Notes: generated from the sequence alone by a model not told the origin. A stretch of DNA of 64,000 bases from Mycolicibacterium goodii (GCF_001187505.1 NZ_CP012150.1:6296048-6360047); one strand, 5' to 3'. Positions 19,416 to 33,072 are shown, numbered from the stretch's first letter. Numbers and translations: made by a program.

Positions 19416-21278
19416 TTAGCCGCCCTTTGCAGCGCTGCCCGCGTCGTTGGCGTCCCCGGCGGTGTCTGCGGTGCCCTCACCGGCGTCGGCATCGGCCCGG
19501 TCGCCGTCACCGCCGTCGGCGTTGGGGTCCTTCTCCACGGCGATGACGAAGTCGTCGCCGTGCTGCGTGACACCCTGGACCACCGCCGAGTTCACGGCCT
19601 CCACCGCGTACTGCCGACGCACCACCATCGGGTCCCGACGCAGGTCCTTCACCAGCGAGACCGCCAGGCCCACCATCACCAGCACGAACGGCAACGCCGC
19701 GATGATCGTGATGGTCTGCAGACCGTTGAGCGCGTCTTCGCCGCCCACCAGCAGCATGACCGCGGCCACCGCGCCGGTGGCGACGCCCCAGAAGATCACC
19801 GTCGGGCGCGTCGGTTTGATCGTGCCGCGCTCGGACAGCGAACCCATCACGATCGACGCGGCGTCGGCACCGGAGACGAAGAAGATCGCGACCAGGACCA
19901 TCACCAGGATGCTGGCGACCATCGCGATCGGGTACTGGTCGAGCAGACCGAACAACTGCTGTTCGACGCTGCCCTCACCCGCGAGATCCACCCCGTTCTG
20001 CTGTTCGCGGATCGCCGCGCCGCCGAACACGCAGAACCACACCAGCGACACCACGCTCGGCACCAGCAGCACACCCGCGATGAACTGCCGGATGGTGCGG
20101 CCGCGCGAGATGCGCGCGATGAACATGCCGACGAACGGGGTCCAGGAGATCCACCAGGCCCAGTAGAAGATCGTCCAGGACTGCAACCATTCGTTGACGT
20201 CGGCGCCCTCGGCCCCGGTGCGGGCCGACATCATCGCCAACTGCTCGACGTAACTGCCGACCGACGTGGGGATCAGGTTGAGCATGAAGATCGTCGGGCC
20301 CACCAAGAAGATGAACAGCGCCAGCACGACGGCCAACACCATGTTGATGTTCGACAACCACTGGATGCCGCGGGCGACACCCGATACCGCCGACAGCACG
20401 AAGGCGACTGTGAGCACCGCGATGATCACGACCAGGATGGTGTTGCCGACCCGGCCGATACCCGACACGATCTGCAGACCACTGCGGATCTGCAGGGCGC
20501 CCAGACCCAGCGAGGCTGCCGACCCGAACAGCGTGGCGAAGATCGCCAGCATGTCGATGACCTTGCCCCAGGGGCCGTTGGCCCGCTCTCCCAGCAGCGG
20601 CTCGAACGCCGCGCTGACCAGCTGCAACCGGCCCTTGCGGTAGACGCCGTAGGCGATGGCCAGACCCACGACGGCGTAGATGGCCCACGGGTGCAGAGTC
20701 CAGTGGAACAGCGTGGTCGCCATCGCGGTCTGCGCGGCGGCCGGGTCCCCCGGCTCACCCGTGCCTGGCGGCGGAGTGACGAAGTGCGACAACGGTTCTG
20801 ACACTCCGAAGAACATCAGACCGATGCCCATGCCCGCGCTGAACATCATGGCCACCCACGACACCGTGCGGAACTCGGGTTCTTCGTCGTCGCGGCCGAG
20901 CGGGATGTTGCCGTAGCGGCTGACCGCCAGCCACGCCACGAACACCACGAATCCGGACGCGGTGAGCACGAACAGCCATCCGGTGCTGTTCATCACCCAG
21001 GACAGGGCGCCGGCCGAGGCCGATGCCAGCGAATCGGTGCTGAGGAACCCCCAGACGAGGAAGCCGATCGCGATGAGCGCCGTGACACCGAAGACCACCC
21101 GGTCGAGACCCTCGCGGCGTGTGTACGCCTTCTGCTCGACCGGTACGTCGAGCACGGGGTGCTGCGGCATATGCCGGGGGACAACGTCGCTGCCGACCGG
21201 CGATTTCAGAACTTTTTCGGTTTTCGTTACTTCGTTCGTGGACGTGTCAGATCTAACTTTTCGTATCTCAGCAGTCAT
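19416..21278 (-). CDS. BCCT-family betaine/choline/carnitine transporter
   Basis: About 620 residues with twelve predicted membrane segments between residues 65 and 550. Family blocks are GMGIGLMFFGVSEPLSHF and WWISWTPFVGMFIARISRG, including the tryptophan-rich substrate path (FYWAWWISW). BCCT proteins take up compatible solutes such as glycine betaine, usually with Na+. The N-terminal (about 55 residues) and acidic C-terminal (about 70 residues, many Asp/Ala/Gly) cytoplasmic tails could sense osmotic stress, as in BetP. ATG 21278 (MTAEIRK) is preferred over 21317. Confidence 0.92.
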   Translation of the reverse strand: MTAEIRKVRSDTSTNEVTKTEKVLKSPVGSDVVPRHMPQHPVLDVPVEQKAYTRREGLDRVVFGVTALIAIGFLVWGFLSTDSLASASAGALSWVMNSTGWLFVLTASGFVVFVAWLAVSRYGNIPLGRDDEEPEFRTVSWVAMMFSAGMGIGLMFFGVSEPLSHFVTPPPGTGEPGDPAAAQTAMATTLFHWTLHPWAIYAVVGLAIAYGVYRKGRLQLVSAAFEPLLGERANGPWGKVIDMLAIFATLFGSAASLGLGALQIRSGLQIVSGIGRVGNTILVVIIAVLTVAFVLSAVSGVARGIQWLSNINMVLAVVLALFIFLVGPTIFMLNLIPTSVGSYVEQLAMMSARTGAEGADVNEWLQSWTIFYWAWWISWTPFVGMFIARISRGRTIRQFIAGVLLVPSVVSLVWFCVFGGAAIREQQNGVDLAGEGSVEQQLFGLLDQYPIAMVASILVMVLVAIFFVSGADAASIVMGSLSERGTIKPTRPTVIFWGVATGAVAAVMLLVGGEDALNGLQTITIIAALPFVLVMVGLAVSLVKDLRRDPMVVRRQYAVEAVNSAVVQGVTQHGDDFVIAVEKDPNADGGDGDRADADAGEGTADTAGDANDAGSAAKGG

Positions 21279-21341
21279 GGTCGATTCATCACATCGCGAA
21301 TAGGCAAACCAGGTCAAATTCCTGAACCGGTTTGCCAGAAT

Positions 21342-22751
21342 TTACTTAGCCGCGTCTATCAATTCCTCCAGGGATTCGTCGAGCAGGCCCGGGAAAACGT
21401 CGACGTCGCTCATGGCGTCGCGGTCGGCGTTGATGCCGAAGTACAGCTTGCCGTCGTAGGAGGTCACACCTATCGCCAGCACCTGGTTGTGCAACAGCGG
21501 CGGCACCGCGTAGCTCTCGAGAAGCTTGGTGCCCGCCACGTACATCTGCTTCTGCGGACCCGGCACATTTGTGATCAACAGATTGAACAATCGTGCCGAA
21601 AAACCGGTCGCCACACGAATTCCCATCGCGTGCAGGGTCGGCGGCGCGAAACCCGAGAGTGTGACGATCGTGCGGGCGTCGACCAGGCTGGCCACCCGCG
21701 AGTTCGATTCGGTGGCGTGGGTGATGTGCGACAGGCGCACCACGGCGTTGCCCTCCCCCACCGGCAGATCGACGAGGAACGGCGAGACCTCGCTGATGGC
21801 CTGGCCAGGACCCGGCTGGTCGAGATCCGCGTCGGGATAGACCGACAGCGGCGCCATGGCCCGCACGGTCGTGCTCGGTGTCACCGGCTCGCCGCGGGAC
21901 AGCAGCCAGTTGCGAAGCGCCCCGGAGATCACCGCCAGCACCACGTCGTTGATGTCGCAGTCGTAGCGGGCCCGCACCGTGCGGTAGTCGTCGAACTTGT
22001 GGTCGGTGACCGTGAACCGCCGGTTGCGCGACACCGTGGTGTTGAGCGGGCTGCTCGGGGCCGTGCCGCGCGCGACCGTGCGGACCGTCTCGGCGATCCG
22101 CCGCCCCACCGCGGCGAGCTCACCGGCGTTGGTGGCCACCTCGGTGACGGTGTCCCGCACCGCCGCGAGCTGGCTGGTGGGGCGGGTGATCCACTCCCCG
22201 ACGGCGCCGAGCACCAGTTGGCGGTCGGTGGGTTCCCGCGCCGGGATCCAGATGTCCTCACCGAACTCGGGCGGTTTCGGGGTGCGGTCGGCGATCACGT
22301 GCCCGACCTCCACCGCCGTCATGCCGTTCACCAGCACCTGGTGGGACTTCGTGTAGATCGCGATGCGGTTCTTCGCCAGCCCCTCCACGAGGTACATCTC
22401 CCACAGCGGGCGGTTGCGGTCCAGGGGCCGCGACCCGAGGCGGGCCACCAGATCGTGCAACTGGGCGTCGCTGCCCGGGGACGGCAGCGCCGAGCGACGG
22501 ATGTGATAAGTGATGTCGAATTCACGGTCGTCGATCCACACCGGGCGCGCCAGCCCCAGCGTCACCTCGCGCACCTTCTGGCGGTAGCGCGGGATCTGCG
22601 GCAGGCGTTGCTCGACGGTTTCCAGCAGGGTCTCGTAGGTCAGCCCGGCGCGGGGTTTCCGCAGGATCGACAGGGATCCGACGTACATCGGCGTCGCGGT
22701 GTTCTCCAAGTGGTAGAACGCTGCGTCGGACGCCGACAGCCTGGTCACCAT
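21342..22751 (-). CDS. WS/DGAT-family acyltransferase (Tgs-like), degenerate active-site motif
   Basis: About 469 residues with the layout of mycobacterial wax ester synthase/diacylglycerol acyltransferases: N-terminal MVTRLSASDAAFYHLEN, a PLWEMYLVEG block and a C-terminal NVPGPQ block. These enzymes esterify acyl-CoA to diacylglycerol or alcohols. The catalytic HHxxxDG motif reads SHQVLVNGM here (about residue 137), so the second His is Gln and the Asp is Asn. It may be inactive or use another residue. Its place corresponds to Rv3234c (tgs3). ATG 22751 fits the family start. Confidence 0.88.
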   Translation of the reverse strand: MVTRLSASDAAFYHLENTATPMYVGSLSILRKPRAGLTYETLLETVEQRLPQIPRYRQKVREVTLGLARPVWIDDREFDITYHIRRSALPSPGSDAQLHDLVARLGSRPLDRNRPLWEMYLVEGLAKNRIAIYTKSHQVLVNGMTAVEVGHVIADRTPKPPEFGEDIWIPAREPTDRQLVLGAVGEWITRPTSQLAAVRDTVTEVATNAGELAAVGRRIAETVRTVARGTAPSSPLNTTVSRNRRFTVTDHKFDDYRTVRARYDCDINDVVLAVISGALRNWLLSRGEPVTPSTTVRAMAPLSVYPDADLDQPGPGQAISEVSPFLVDLPVGEGNAVVRLSHITHATESNSRVASLVDARTIVTLSGFAPPTLHAMGIRVATGFSARLFNLLITNVPGPQKQMYVAGTKLLESYAVPPLLHNQVLAIGVTSYDGKLYFGINADRDAMSDVDVFPGLLDESLEELIDAAK

Positions 22752-22920
22752 TCGGCGCCAACCTCCCCTGTGGATCGCGTGAGACCCCGTCACGGTAACC
22801 GGCGATTCTGCGGGTGCGCATCACGGGCGCGTTCCGACCCCGTCACGTCGTGGGATCATTGACTCATCTGCACCTCTCCAGCAGATGTCGCCCTGTCCTG
22901 CCGACCGCTGGAGTTCTCCC

Positions 22921-23444
22921 GTGCACCCATCCGAAGCCGCCCCACCGACCGCCGACGATTCGCCGCAGGCATCCCGGATCATCGAACCGGTCGTCGACTA
23001 CGAACCCCCGGTGCAGCCGGTGACGGCCGCACCGCCGTGCCCGGCCCCGACGGTGCTGCACCGGCACACGCCGCGCACGTTGCGCCTGGTGCCGCCACCG
23101 GTCGAGCAACGCCCGCACGACGGCGCCGGGCAGTTCGCCGCGGCCGCCCTGCGCCGCGTGCTGGAGGTCGTCGACCGGCGCAGATCGCCCGCGCAGTTGC
23201 GCACGGTGCTCAACCCGACGCTCATCGATGCCGTGGTGGCGCTGTCGCAGACGCGCCACGGTGCCCCGGCGAACCTGCGCCGGGTGCGGCTACGGGCAGC
23301 CGGCGACCACCGTCCGGGTGACCACGGCCTTGCGGCCGCGGCCGAGGTGTTCGCCACCTACACGCGCGGTCCGCGGGTGCGCGCCATCGCCGCGCGCGTC
23401 GAATTGCTGAGCGGCCGTTGGCAAGTCACCGCTCTGCAGATCGG

Positions 23445-23448
<4 letters not shown>
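22921..23448 (+). CDS. Conserved hypothetical protein, Rv3235-like
   Basis: About 175 residues: a Pro/Ala-rich N-terminal third, then a compact domain with Arg-rich segments ending [15 protein letters not shown]. The WQV...IG tail resembles the mycobacterial Rv3235 family. I chose GTG 22921 because GGAG lies seven bases upstream; an ATG at 22885 is also in frame. The gene is convergent with secA1 and the two stops overlap by 4 bases. Confidence 0.75.
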
Positions 23449-26303
<2,855 letters not shown>

Positions 26304-26478
26304 GCTATTTCCCCTGTGGGTTTCGATGGATCCCCGTGGGTGGGATCTCACGGGCTATTAGTCGAGTCCATCGTAGGTGACAGGTGGAACTGTCCGGCCT
26401 TGTCAGCCGCCGAACCGCCGCTTCGAGGCGGCTTAGAGGCGGGGTCGGGCACGGCCAGGCGACGCCACAGCCGCGAAA

Positions 26479-26506
26479 TCGCACCCCGGGAAGTTCCGGA
26501 GTGCGA
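26479..26506 (-). terminator. Probable intrinsic terminator after hpf
   Basis: Eleven-base arms with one mismatch (TCGCACCCCGG against CCGGAGTGCGA) around a GAAGTT loop, 34 bases beyond the hpf stop. On the minus strand a short TTTCGC follows. It separates hpf from secA1. A second smaller dyad (CCGCC-loop-GGCGG near 26413-26429) lies just before secA1. Confidence 0.6.
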
Positions 26507-26539
26507 CCTCGTCGAAGGCTGTTTGTGCTGGTCTACCCG

Positions 26540-27232
26540 TCAGGCCAGGCGGATCAGCCCGTAGTCGAACGCGTGACGGCGGTACACCACCGAGGGCTTG
26601 TCCGTCTCCTTGTCGTGGAACAGGAAGAAGTCGTGACCGACCAGTTCCATCTCGTAGAGCGCATCGTCGACCGTCATCGGTTTGGCAGGGTGTTCCTTGA
26701 CCCGGACGATCCGGCCGGGTTCGTGATCGGCGACACCGTCGTTGTAACGGGCCTCGTCGTCGTCCCTGGACACCGCCAGGTCGAGCAGCGGGTCTTTCGC
26801 GGTGGCCTCGGCCAGCGATACCGGGGTCTTGTCGCCGTAGTGGATCTTGCGCCGATCCTTCGCGCGGCGGAGTCTGCTTTCGAGCTTGTCGACCGCTGAC
26901 TCGAAAGCGGCGTAGAAGCTGTCGGCGCAGGCCTCGCCCCGAACGATGGGGCCGCGCCCTCGGGCGGTGATCTCGACGTGTTGACAGTTCTTGCGTTGAC
27001 GGCGGTTGCGCTCGTGGTCAAGTTCTACGTCGAACAGATAGATTGTCTTGTCGAAACGCTCGAGGCGTGACAGCTTCTCTGAGACGTAGGTGCGGAAATG
27101 GTCGGGGACCTCGACGTTGCGCCCCTTGACGACGACCTCGGCATGAGGTCGTTCCGGGGCGGTGCCGGCAGTGCTCTCGCGAACGTCTTCGACGACCATC
27201 GTACGGCTTGAATCCAGCGATTGGCTTGACAT
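26540..27232 (-). CDS. hpf: Long-form ribosome hibernation promoting factor
   Basis: About 230 residues. The N-terminal HPF/RaiA domain (about residues 30-135; VVKGRNVEVPDHFRTYVSEKL, then HVEITARGRGPIVRGEA) binds the 30S decoding site. The C-terminal domain (about 175-230; MTVDDALYEMELVGHDFFLF, VVYRRHAFDYGLIRLA) dimerises ribosomes in long HPFs. The ATG at 27232 gives the usual length. Corresponds to Rv3241c. Confidence 0.9.
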   Translation of the reverse strand: MSSQSLDSSRTMVVEDVRESTAGTAPERPHAEVVVKGRNVEVPDHFRTYVSEKLSRLERFDKTIYLFDVELDHERNRRQRKNCQHVEITARGRGPIVRGEACADSFYAAFESAVDKLESRLRRAKDRRKIHYGDKTPVSLAEATAKDPLLDLAVSRDDDEARYNDGVADHEPGRIVRVKEHPAKPMTVDDALYEMELVGHDFFLFHDKETDKPSVVYRRHAFDYGLIRLA

Positions 27233-27527
27233 ACTTGGCAACTCGTTTCTCTCACACGTCGCACGCATCGCGTGCCGGGCTCTGACGAAACGCGCCGAAG
27301 GGCCATCGTTTTTTGCTCCGCCCACCGGCGCAAGGTGTCGAGTGACTCACCTCCTGCCATGTGACGGGCCGTGTACGGCGAAGGTGCGCTGTGGGAGCGC
27401 CGCGCCGTGAGGCTTCACGGGGTGTTGCTCCCGAAGGTAGCCGTGTTCACCCGTTCGTGCCAGTAATTCATGCCACCTGTTTTGTGTCGTTCATGATCGT
27501 TTGATACTTGGGCAATCAGCACCTGCG
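27233..27527 (-). promoter_or_regulatory. Upstream region of hpf, about 295 bases without a gene
   Basis: No coding frame here has family support. The region holds A+T-rich patches (CATCGTTTTTTGC near 27303; TTTGTGTCGTTCATGATCG near 27480) that could carry the hpf promoter and the 3' end of the comF-like transcript. I see no convincing terminator dyad or riboswitch. Confidence 0.35.
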
Positions 27528-28181
27528 TCAGGCATGCGCGATCGCCAGCATCGCCGACACATCGACACCCGATTTCCGCAAAGTTCGTACCGATTCCGTT
27601 ACGGTCGCCCCGGTGGTCACGACGTCGTCGACCAGCACGACATCACCTCCGGCGCCGTTGGTGAGGCGCCGCGCTCCGGCCTGGGTCAGGCGGATTCGGC
27701 CGGCGAGGTTGCGCTGGCGGTCACCGCCCGGGAGCCCCACCGAATCTCGCACCCAGGGCCGCAGTCGTAACGCCGGGATGGTGGTGACGCCGGGCAGTCC
27801 TGCCGTCGCCGACACCGCGATGCGGGTGACCGGATCACCACCGCGCCTGCGGGCCGCGCTGCGTCGCGTCGGAGCCGGGACGACGGTCAGCGGAGCAACC
27901 ACGATGCCCCACGTCAGCAGCCGCTCCAACCCACAGTTCAGTGCATTTGCCAGCGGCGGCAGCAGATCCGCGCGGCCGTGCTCCTTGGCCGCCACGATGG
28001 CGCGCCTGCGCGCACCCGCGTAGCGGCCCAGGGCAAACACCGGGATGCCGGGGTCCGTGCGCGGGGTGATCAGATGTGGCTCGTCGTCGCGGACCGTCAA
28101 CTCCCGTGCGCAGCGCGGGCACCATCGGGTCGACGCGGTGCCGCAGCCGCCGCATTCCAGCGGCAGGACCAGATCGAGCAT
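27528..28181 (-). CDS. ComF-family phosphoribosyltransferase-like protein
   Basis: 217 residues. An N-terminal zinc finger (CGGCG, then CPRC) precedes a PRTase domain with the PRPP loop VVLVDDVVTTGATVTES. ComF proteins are linked to DNA uptake in competent bacteria, but their role in mycobacteria is unclear. Corresponds to Rv3242c. It lies 40 bases behind lpqB on the same strand. Confidence 0.87.
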   Translation of the reverse strand: MLDLVLPLECGGCGTASTRWCPRCARELTVRDDEPHLITPRTDPGIPVFALGRYAGARRRAIVAAKEHGRADLLPPLANALNCGLERLLTWGIVVAPLTVVPAPTRRSAARRRGGDPVTRIAVSATAGLPGVTTIPALRLRPWVRDSVGLPGGDRQRNLAGRIRLTQAGARRLTNGAGGDVVLVDDVVTTGATVTESVRTLRKSGVDVSAMLAIAHA

Positions 28182-28221
28182 GCCCGCAGTGTGCGCCGGG
28201 GCACCGACATGGATGATCGGA

Positions 28222-29979
28222 TCAGCCCGGCAGGACGGGAAGTGAGCCCGGCACCATGAGCGGGTTGACTTCGACCCAGCCGGAGTTCTCCTCGTCGGCC
28301 GAGGCCGAAAGTTGCTTCACGCCACGCTGATCGGCGACATACACCGTGGACGGGTTGGCCGCCACGGTGGTCACCGGCATGACCAGATTGCGGCTCGCGG
28401 CGTCGGAGTTGACCCCGTCGAGGTTCACATAGGACACCGGGTGCTGCGGGTCGGTGCGGGTCACGACGATGTCGTCGCCGGTACGCCAGGACAACGACAC
28501 CGCCGAGTTGCCGAGCCCGAAGCCGAGCCGGCGCGGGTACGTCAGCAGGAAACGCCCGTCCTGCGTCTGTTCGATCCCCGCGAGGATCACCTGACCTTCG
28601 ATGACCATCGCCGCACGGGTGCCGTCACGCGACAGTTGCAGTTCGGTGATCGGCCCCGGGTAGCGGCTCGTCACGGCGCTGGAGTCCACCGGGATCCGGG
28701 CCGGCGTCCCCGATGCGTCCCGGATGGCACGCACCACGTTGATACCGTCGGCGACCACCCACACGGCCTGGTCCAGTGACCAACTCGGTCGCGACAGCGT
28801 GCGCCCCTCCATGGCCTGGACCGTGCCGCCGCCCAGCGGGCCGATCCACAGCGTCGCCGCTGGATCCGGTGCGCCCGGCGGGGCGACCACCGACGCGGCG
28901 TCCTGACCGTTGCGCGACACCGACGCCGAAACCTGGTGCGGCGCCGCACCGAACGCGCCTGGGACCCGCGGGGCGCGCTGTCCGTCCAGGGACACCAGCG
29001 ATCCGTTCACGAGGGCGTGCAGGCCCGCCGCGGCGCCGGGTGCCGCACCGGGATCGGTGGCCGCGACGTCGGAGGTCTCCCAGCCGTCGGCGAACCGGTC
29101 GTCCAGCGGTGCCCCGTCGACGTTGATCACGTACGGACCCGCCACGCCCGCACGCGACAACGTCCAGATGAGCTGGGCGGCAAGCAATTGTCGGCTGTGA
29201 GGGTCGGAGGCCGAAAGATTCTCCAGATCGATGCGCGCGCCACCGTAGCCGCGGCCCACACCTGTCTTGCCGCCGTCCGCGCGGGTGACCGGACCGCGCA
29301 GCTTCAACGGCGGGTCCAGCAGGTTGCGCACCGACCGTTCCATCTCGGGACGCGGCCCGGAGATCAGTTTCGAGACCAGCTCGGTGGCAAGCTGATCCGG
29401 ATCCGACACCGCCACGTAGCGGGGATCGGGCACCACGGTCGCGCCGGTCGGGTCGACGAAATAGAGGGTGTAGCGCTTGTAGGTGGACTGGAACTGCTGC
29501 CAATCCAGGAACACGCCGTTGGGCAACCGGTCGATGCGCCACCCGCCCGAGGTCTTGACGAGTTCGATGGGGCCGGGGTCGGGCAGCGCCCCCTCCCCCG
29601 TCTCGAACACACCGAGATCCGAAAGGGATCCGAGGATGTCGGCACGCATGCTCACCGAAACCCGGTCGGTGCTTCGGGTTTCGACGAACACCACCCGGTC
29701 GATCAACAGGGCGCTGCCCGCGTCGTCCCACGCGCTGGACGCGGATTCGGTGAGGAACTGCCGCGCCGCCAGGTGGCGGTTCGCGGGATCGGCCGTGGCT
29801 TTGAGGAATTCACGCAGCAGCACGTCCGGATCCATGTCCGGCGTCGGTTTCGGCAGGCTCGGCGGGGCCGGCCGCTCGACCGTGCCGATCGCCTGCGGGG
29901 AAGACGAGCTGGGGATCCCCGCGCAACCGGACACCAGTGTTACCAGACCGACGATCAACACCGTCAGCAGGCGTTTCAC
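28222..29979 (-). CDS. lpqB: Lipoprotein LpqB, accessory protein of MtrAB
   Basis: About 585 residues. Signal and lipobox are clear: [19 protein letters not shown] with the lipidated Cys at about residue 19. The N-terminal half carries a GerMN-type domain and the C-terminal half a beta-propeller-like region. LpqB acts with MtrB in sensing cell-envelope and cell-cycle state. The GTG start overlaps the mtrB stop (GTGA), so this third gene of the mtrA-mtrB-lpqB operon is coupled to mtrB. Confidence 0.93.
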   Translation of the reverse strand: MKRLLTVLIVGLVTLVSGCAGIPSSSSPQAIGTVERPAPPSLPKPTPDMDPDVLLREFLKATADPANRHLAARQFLTESASSAWDDAGSALLIDRVVFVETRSTDRVSVSMRADILGSLSDLGVFETGEGALPDPGPIELVKTSGGWRIDRLPNGVFLDWQQFQSTYKRYTLYFVDPTGATVVPDPRYVAVSDPDQLATELVSKLISGPRPEMERSVRNLLDPPLKLRGPVTRADGGKTGVGRGYGGARIDLENLSASDPHSRQLLAAQLIWTLSRAGVAGPYVINVDGAPLDDRFADGWETSDVAATDPGAAPGAAAGLHALVNGSLVSLDGQRAPRVPGAFGAAPHQVSASVSRNGQDAASVVAPPGAPDPAATLWIGPLGGGTVQAMEGRTLSRPSWSLDQAVWVVADGINVVRAIRDASGTPARIPVDSSAVTSRYPGPITELQLSRDGTRAAMVIEGQVILAGIEQTQDGRFLLTYPRRLGFGLGNSAVSLSWRTGDDIVVTRTDPQHPVSYVNLDGVNSDAASRNLVMPVTTVAANPSTVYVADQRGVKQLSASADEENSGWVEVNPLMVPGSLPVLPG

Positions 29980-31637
29980 ACGCTCTCCTCCGCTGCTTCC
30001 CGATCCTTGTTGGAACGGCGGCGCGGCGGCCGCTGCTCCGTGACAGGCTTGAGCGGCAACGGGCTCGTGGTCACCTTGTGACCACGCACCAGCGGCAGGG
30101 TCAGCCGGAAGCACGCGCCCTTGCCGGGTTCACCCCAGGCCTCCAGCCGTCCCTGGTGCAGGCGCGCGTCCTCGATGCTGATGGCCAGTCCCAGACCCGT
30201 GCCACCGGAGCGCCGCACGCGCGACGGATCGGAGCGCCAGAACCGGCTGAACACCAGCTTCTCCTCACCGGGGCGTAGGCCGACGCCGAAGTCGCGGACC
30301 GTGACGGCGACGGTGTCCTCGTCGGCGGCCATCCGGATCTGCACGGGCTTGCTCTCGGCGTGGTCGATGGCGTTGGCGATGAGGTTGCGCAGGATGCGTT
30401 CCACCCGGCGCGGATCCACCTCGGCGATGACCTCGTCCTCGGGCATGTCGAGGGTGAGCTCGACCTGCGCGTCGGCCGCGAGGTGCCCGACGTTGTCCAG
30501 TGCGCTGCGCACTGTCGACCGCAGATCCAGCGACTCGACCGACAGTTCGGCCACACCGGCGTCGTGGCGAGAGATCTCCAGCAGATCGGCCAGCAGCGTC
30601 TCGAACCGGTCGAGTTCGTTGACCATCAGCTCGGTCGACCGGCGCAGTGCGGGGTCCAGGTCCTCGCTGTGGTCGTAGATCAGATCCGCGGCCATGCGCA
30701 CCGTCGTCAGCGGTGTGCGCAGTTCGTGGCTCACGTCGGAGGTGAAGCGGCGCTGCAGGTTACCGAACTCTTCGAGCTGCTGAATCTGGCGGGACAGGCT
30801 CTCGGCCATGTCGTTGAACGACACCGCGAGCCGCGCCATGTCGTCCTCACCGCGCACCGGCATCCGTTCGGTCAGATGTCCCTCGGCGAAGCGTTCGGCG
30901 ATGCGCGACGCCGACCGCACCGGCTGCACGATCTGACGCGCGACCACCAACGCGATCGCCGCGAGCAGACCCAGCAACACCACACCGCCGGTCGCCATGG
31001 TGCCGCGAACCAGAGAGATGGTGCTCTCCTCGTTGTTCAACGGGAAGATCAGGTACAGCTCAAGATTCGGCACCGACGACGATGTCGGGCTGCCGACGAT
31101 GAGCGCCGGACCCGAAAATCCCTCGGTCTGCACGGTCGCGTACTGGTAGCTGACCTGGCCGGCCTTGACGAAGTCACGCAACGCCTCGGGAATCTGCTGC
31201 ACCGGTCCGGCCGCCGCGGCGGCCCGCGGCCCGTCGCCGGGCACGACGAGGACAGCGTCGAACGCGCCCGCCATGTCGGCTCGCACGTCGGCCTTGCGGT
31301 CCACCAGAGTGTTACGCGCCAACTCCAGGCTGCTCTCCAGCGAACGGGACTCCTCACCGCCCACGATGCCGCTGACGGTGTTGCGGGCCCGCTCCACCTC
31401 TTCGGTGGCAGCCCTGACCTTGACTTCCAGGATCCGGTCAGTGATCTGACTGGTCAGCACGAAACCGAGCACCAGGATCACGGCCATCGAGAGCCCGAGC
31501 GTCAGGGTGACCACCCGCAGTTGCAGGGAGCGTCGCCACACCAGCCCGAGCGCTCTGCCCAACGTCCCCAATCCGCGCACCAGTGGGCCGGAACCTCCCC
31601 AACGCCCACGTATGCGCCGCCTGGAGCCGAAGATCAT
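29976..31637 (-). CDS. mtrB: Sensor histidine kinase MtrB
   Basis: About 553 residues: two membrane segments (about residues 39-62 and 213-235) around an extracytoplasmic domain, then HAMP, the H-box [15 protein letters not shown], and the ATPase with [17 protein letters not shown] and GGTGLGLAI. It phosphorylates MtrA. ATG 31637 (MIFGSRRR) matches the known mycobacterial start, with GAGGAG eight bases upstream; a GTG two codons earlier is possible. Confidence 0.95.
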   Translation of the reverse strand: MIFGSRRRIRGRWGGSGPLVRGLGTLGRALGLVWRRSLQLRVVTLTLGLSMAVILVLGFVLTSQITDRILEVKVRAATEEVERARNTVSGIVGGEESRSLESSLELARNTLVDRKADVRADMAGAFDAVLVVPGDGPRAAAAAGPVQQIPEALRDFVKAGQVSYQYATVQTEGFSGPALIVGSPTSSSVPNLELYLIFPLNNEESTISLVRGTMATGGVVLLGLLAAIALVVARQIVQPVRSASRIAERFAEGHLTERMPVRGEDDMARLAVSFNDMAESLSRQIQQLEEFGNLQRRFTSDVSHELRTPLTTVRMAADLIYDHSEDLDPALRRSTELMVNELDRFETLLADLLEISRHDAGVAELSVESLDLRSTVRSALDNVGHLAADAQVELTLDMPEDEVIAEVDPRRVERILRNLIANAIDHAESKPVQIRMAADEDTVAVTVRDFGVGLRPGEEKLVFSRFWRSDPSRVRRSGGTGLGLAISIEDARLHQGRLEAWGEPGKGACFRLTLPLVRGHKVTTSPLPLKPVTEQRPPRRRSNKDREAAEESV

Positions 31638-31701
31638 CGGCACCGCTCCTCGTGCAAAGAACCCTTCGACTCGTCACGGCGCCGCGCTTCGTCGGCGTCT
31701 G

Positions 31702-32388
31702 TCACGGGGGTCCGGCCTTGTATCCCACTCCTCGAACGGTCAGGACCACCTGCGGGTTCTCCGGATCTTTCTCAACCTTCGCCCGCAACCGCTGGACATG
31801 CACGTTCACCAAACGGGTGTCGGCGGGGTGACGGTATCCCCACACCTGTTCGAGCAGCACATCCCGAGTAAACACCTGCCGTGGTTTGCGTGCCAGAGCC
31901 ACCAGCAGGTCGAACTCCAGCGGTGTCAGCGAAATCTGCTCGCCCTGACGGGTCACCTTGTGCGCGGGCACGTCGATCTCGACATCGCCGATCGACAGCA
32001 TCTCGGCGGGCTCGTCCTCGTTGCGGCGCAGCCGGGCGCGCACGCGGGCGACGAGCTCCTTCGGCTTGAACGGCTTCACCACATAGTCGTCGGCTCCGGA
32101 TTCCAGGCCAAGCACCACGTCGACGGTGTCGGTCTTGGCGGTCAGCATGACGATCGGCACGCCGGAATCGGCGCGCAGCACACGGCACACATCGATGCCG
32201 TTCATCCCGGGCAGCATCAGGTCGAGCAGGACCAGGTCCGGCCTCAGCTCACGGACAGCGGTGAGTGCCTGGCTACCGTCGCCGATGACCGCGGTGTCGA
32301 AACCCTCACCGCGGAGAACGATGGTGAGCATCTCGGCCAGTGACGGGTCGTCATCGACGACAAGGATCCTTTGCCTCATGGTGTCCAT
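31702..32388 (-). CDS. mtrA: Response regulator MtrA
   Basis: 228 residues, OmpR class. The acidic pocket is VVDDD near residue 12, the phospho-acceptor is Asp56 in LVLLDLMLPG, and the C-terminal winged helix ends VLTVRGVGYKAGPP. The essential regulator controls replication and cell-division genes in mycobacteria. Sequence is close to M. tuberculosis MtrA over its whole length. ATG 32388 (MDTMRQR) is the known start. Confidence 0.96.
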   Translation of the reverse strand: MDTMRQRILVVDDDPSLAEMLTIVLRGEGFDTAVIGDGSQALTAVRELRPDLVLLDLMLPGMNGIDVCRVLRADSGVPIVMLTAKTDTVDVVLGLESGADDYVVKPFKPKELVARVRARLRRNEDEPAEMLSIGDVEIDVPAHKVTRQGEQISLTPLEFDLLVALARKPRQVFTRDVLLEQVWGYRHPADTRLVNVHVQRLRAKVEKDPENPQVVLTVRGVGYKAGPP

Positions 32389-32439
32389 GGTGTCACCAGA
32401 TCGCCACAAAACTCGGCTACCACACGCGGGCGTTTCGCC

Positions 32440-33072
32440 TCAACCGCTGCTTAACCGGTCTGCCAGGGTCGCCGGGTCCACATCCGGCCCGGCCACCGCC
32501 CAGGAGCCGCCCCAGTCCGACGCCGCCAGCGCCGCGTACACCTCGCCCGTGCGCCGCTGCAGACCGTCGTCGCGCTCATAGACGTCCTTGGCGCGGTCGG
32601 CCTCGGTGTTCGCGCGGTGTTCGGCGCGCTGCGCCGCCAGTTCGGTCGGCACGTTCAGCAGCACCTGCCAGTCCGGCACCGGCAGGTGCAGGCGCCCGAA
32701 CTCCAGGTCGCGCACCCACGCCACCACGTCCCCGTCCACGCCCTGATGCAGACGCGCCGCGCTGTACGCCGCGTTCGACGCCACATACCGATCCAGGATG
32801 ACGACGTCATACGCGGCCTGCAGGTGCTCGATCTGATCCCGCGCGCCTGCCCGGTCCAACGCGAACAACGTCGCCATCGCGTACACGGAGTCCGCGAGGT
32901 CACCGTGACGGCCATGCAGCGCCTCGGCCGCCAGGTCCGCAGGCACCGACTGGTGGTACCGCGGGAACGCCAGGCTCGCCACCGACTTGTGGTTCGTCTC
33001 GAACGCCGCCCGCAGGCCGTTGGTCAGCGTGCGTTTGCCGGCGCCGTCGACGCCCTCTATCGCGATGAGCAC
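32440..33072 (-). CDS. tmk: Thymidylate kinase
   Basis: 210 residues. The P-loop is EGVDGAGKRTL, the DRX motif is LDRYVASNAAYSAAR. It phosphorylates dTMP to dTDP. The P-loop uses the GAGKRT form seen in mycobacterial Tmk. The GTG at 33072 (MLIAIEGVDG) is the family start. It is the last gene of the conserved core; beyond it the order departs from M. tuberculosis, where sahH follows. Confidence 0.94.
   Translation of the reverse strand: MLIAIEGVDGAGKRTLTNGLRAAFETNHKSVASLAFPRYHQSVPADLAAEALHGRHGDLADSVYAMATLFALDRAGARDQIEHLQAAYDVVILDRYVASNAAYSAARLHQGVDGDVVAWVRDLEFGRLHLPVPDWQVLLNVPTELAAQRAEHRANTEADRAKDVYERDDGLQRRTGEVYAALAASDWGGSWAVAGPDVDPATLADRLSSG

Noticed and set aside
18708..20801. 697-codon plus-strand frame opposite the BCCT transporter
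   Set aside because: His/Asp/Arg-rich shadow frame of the transporter and neighbours.
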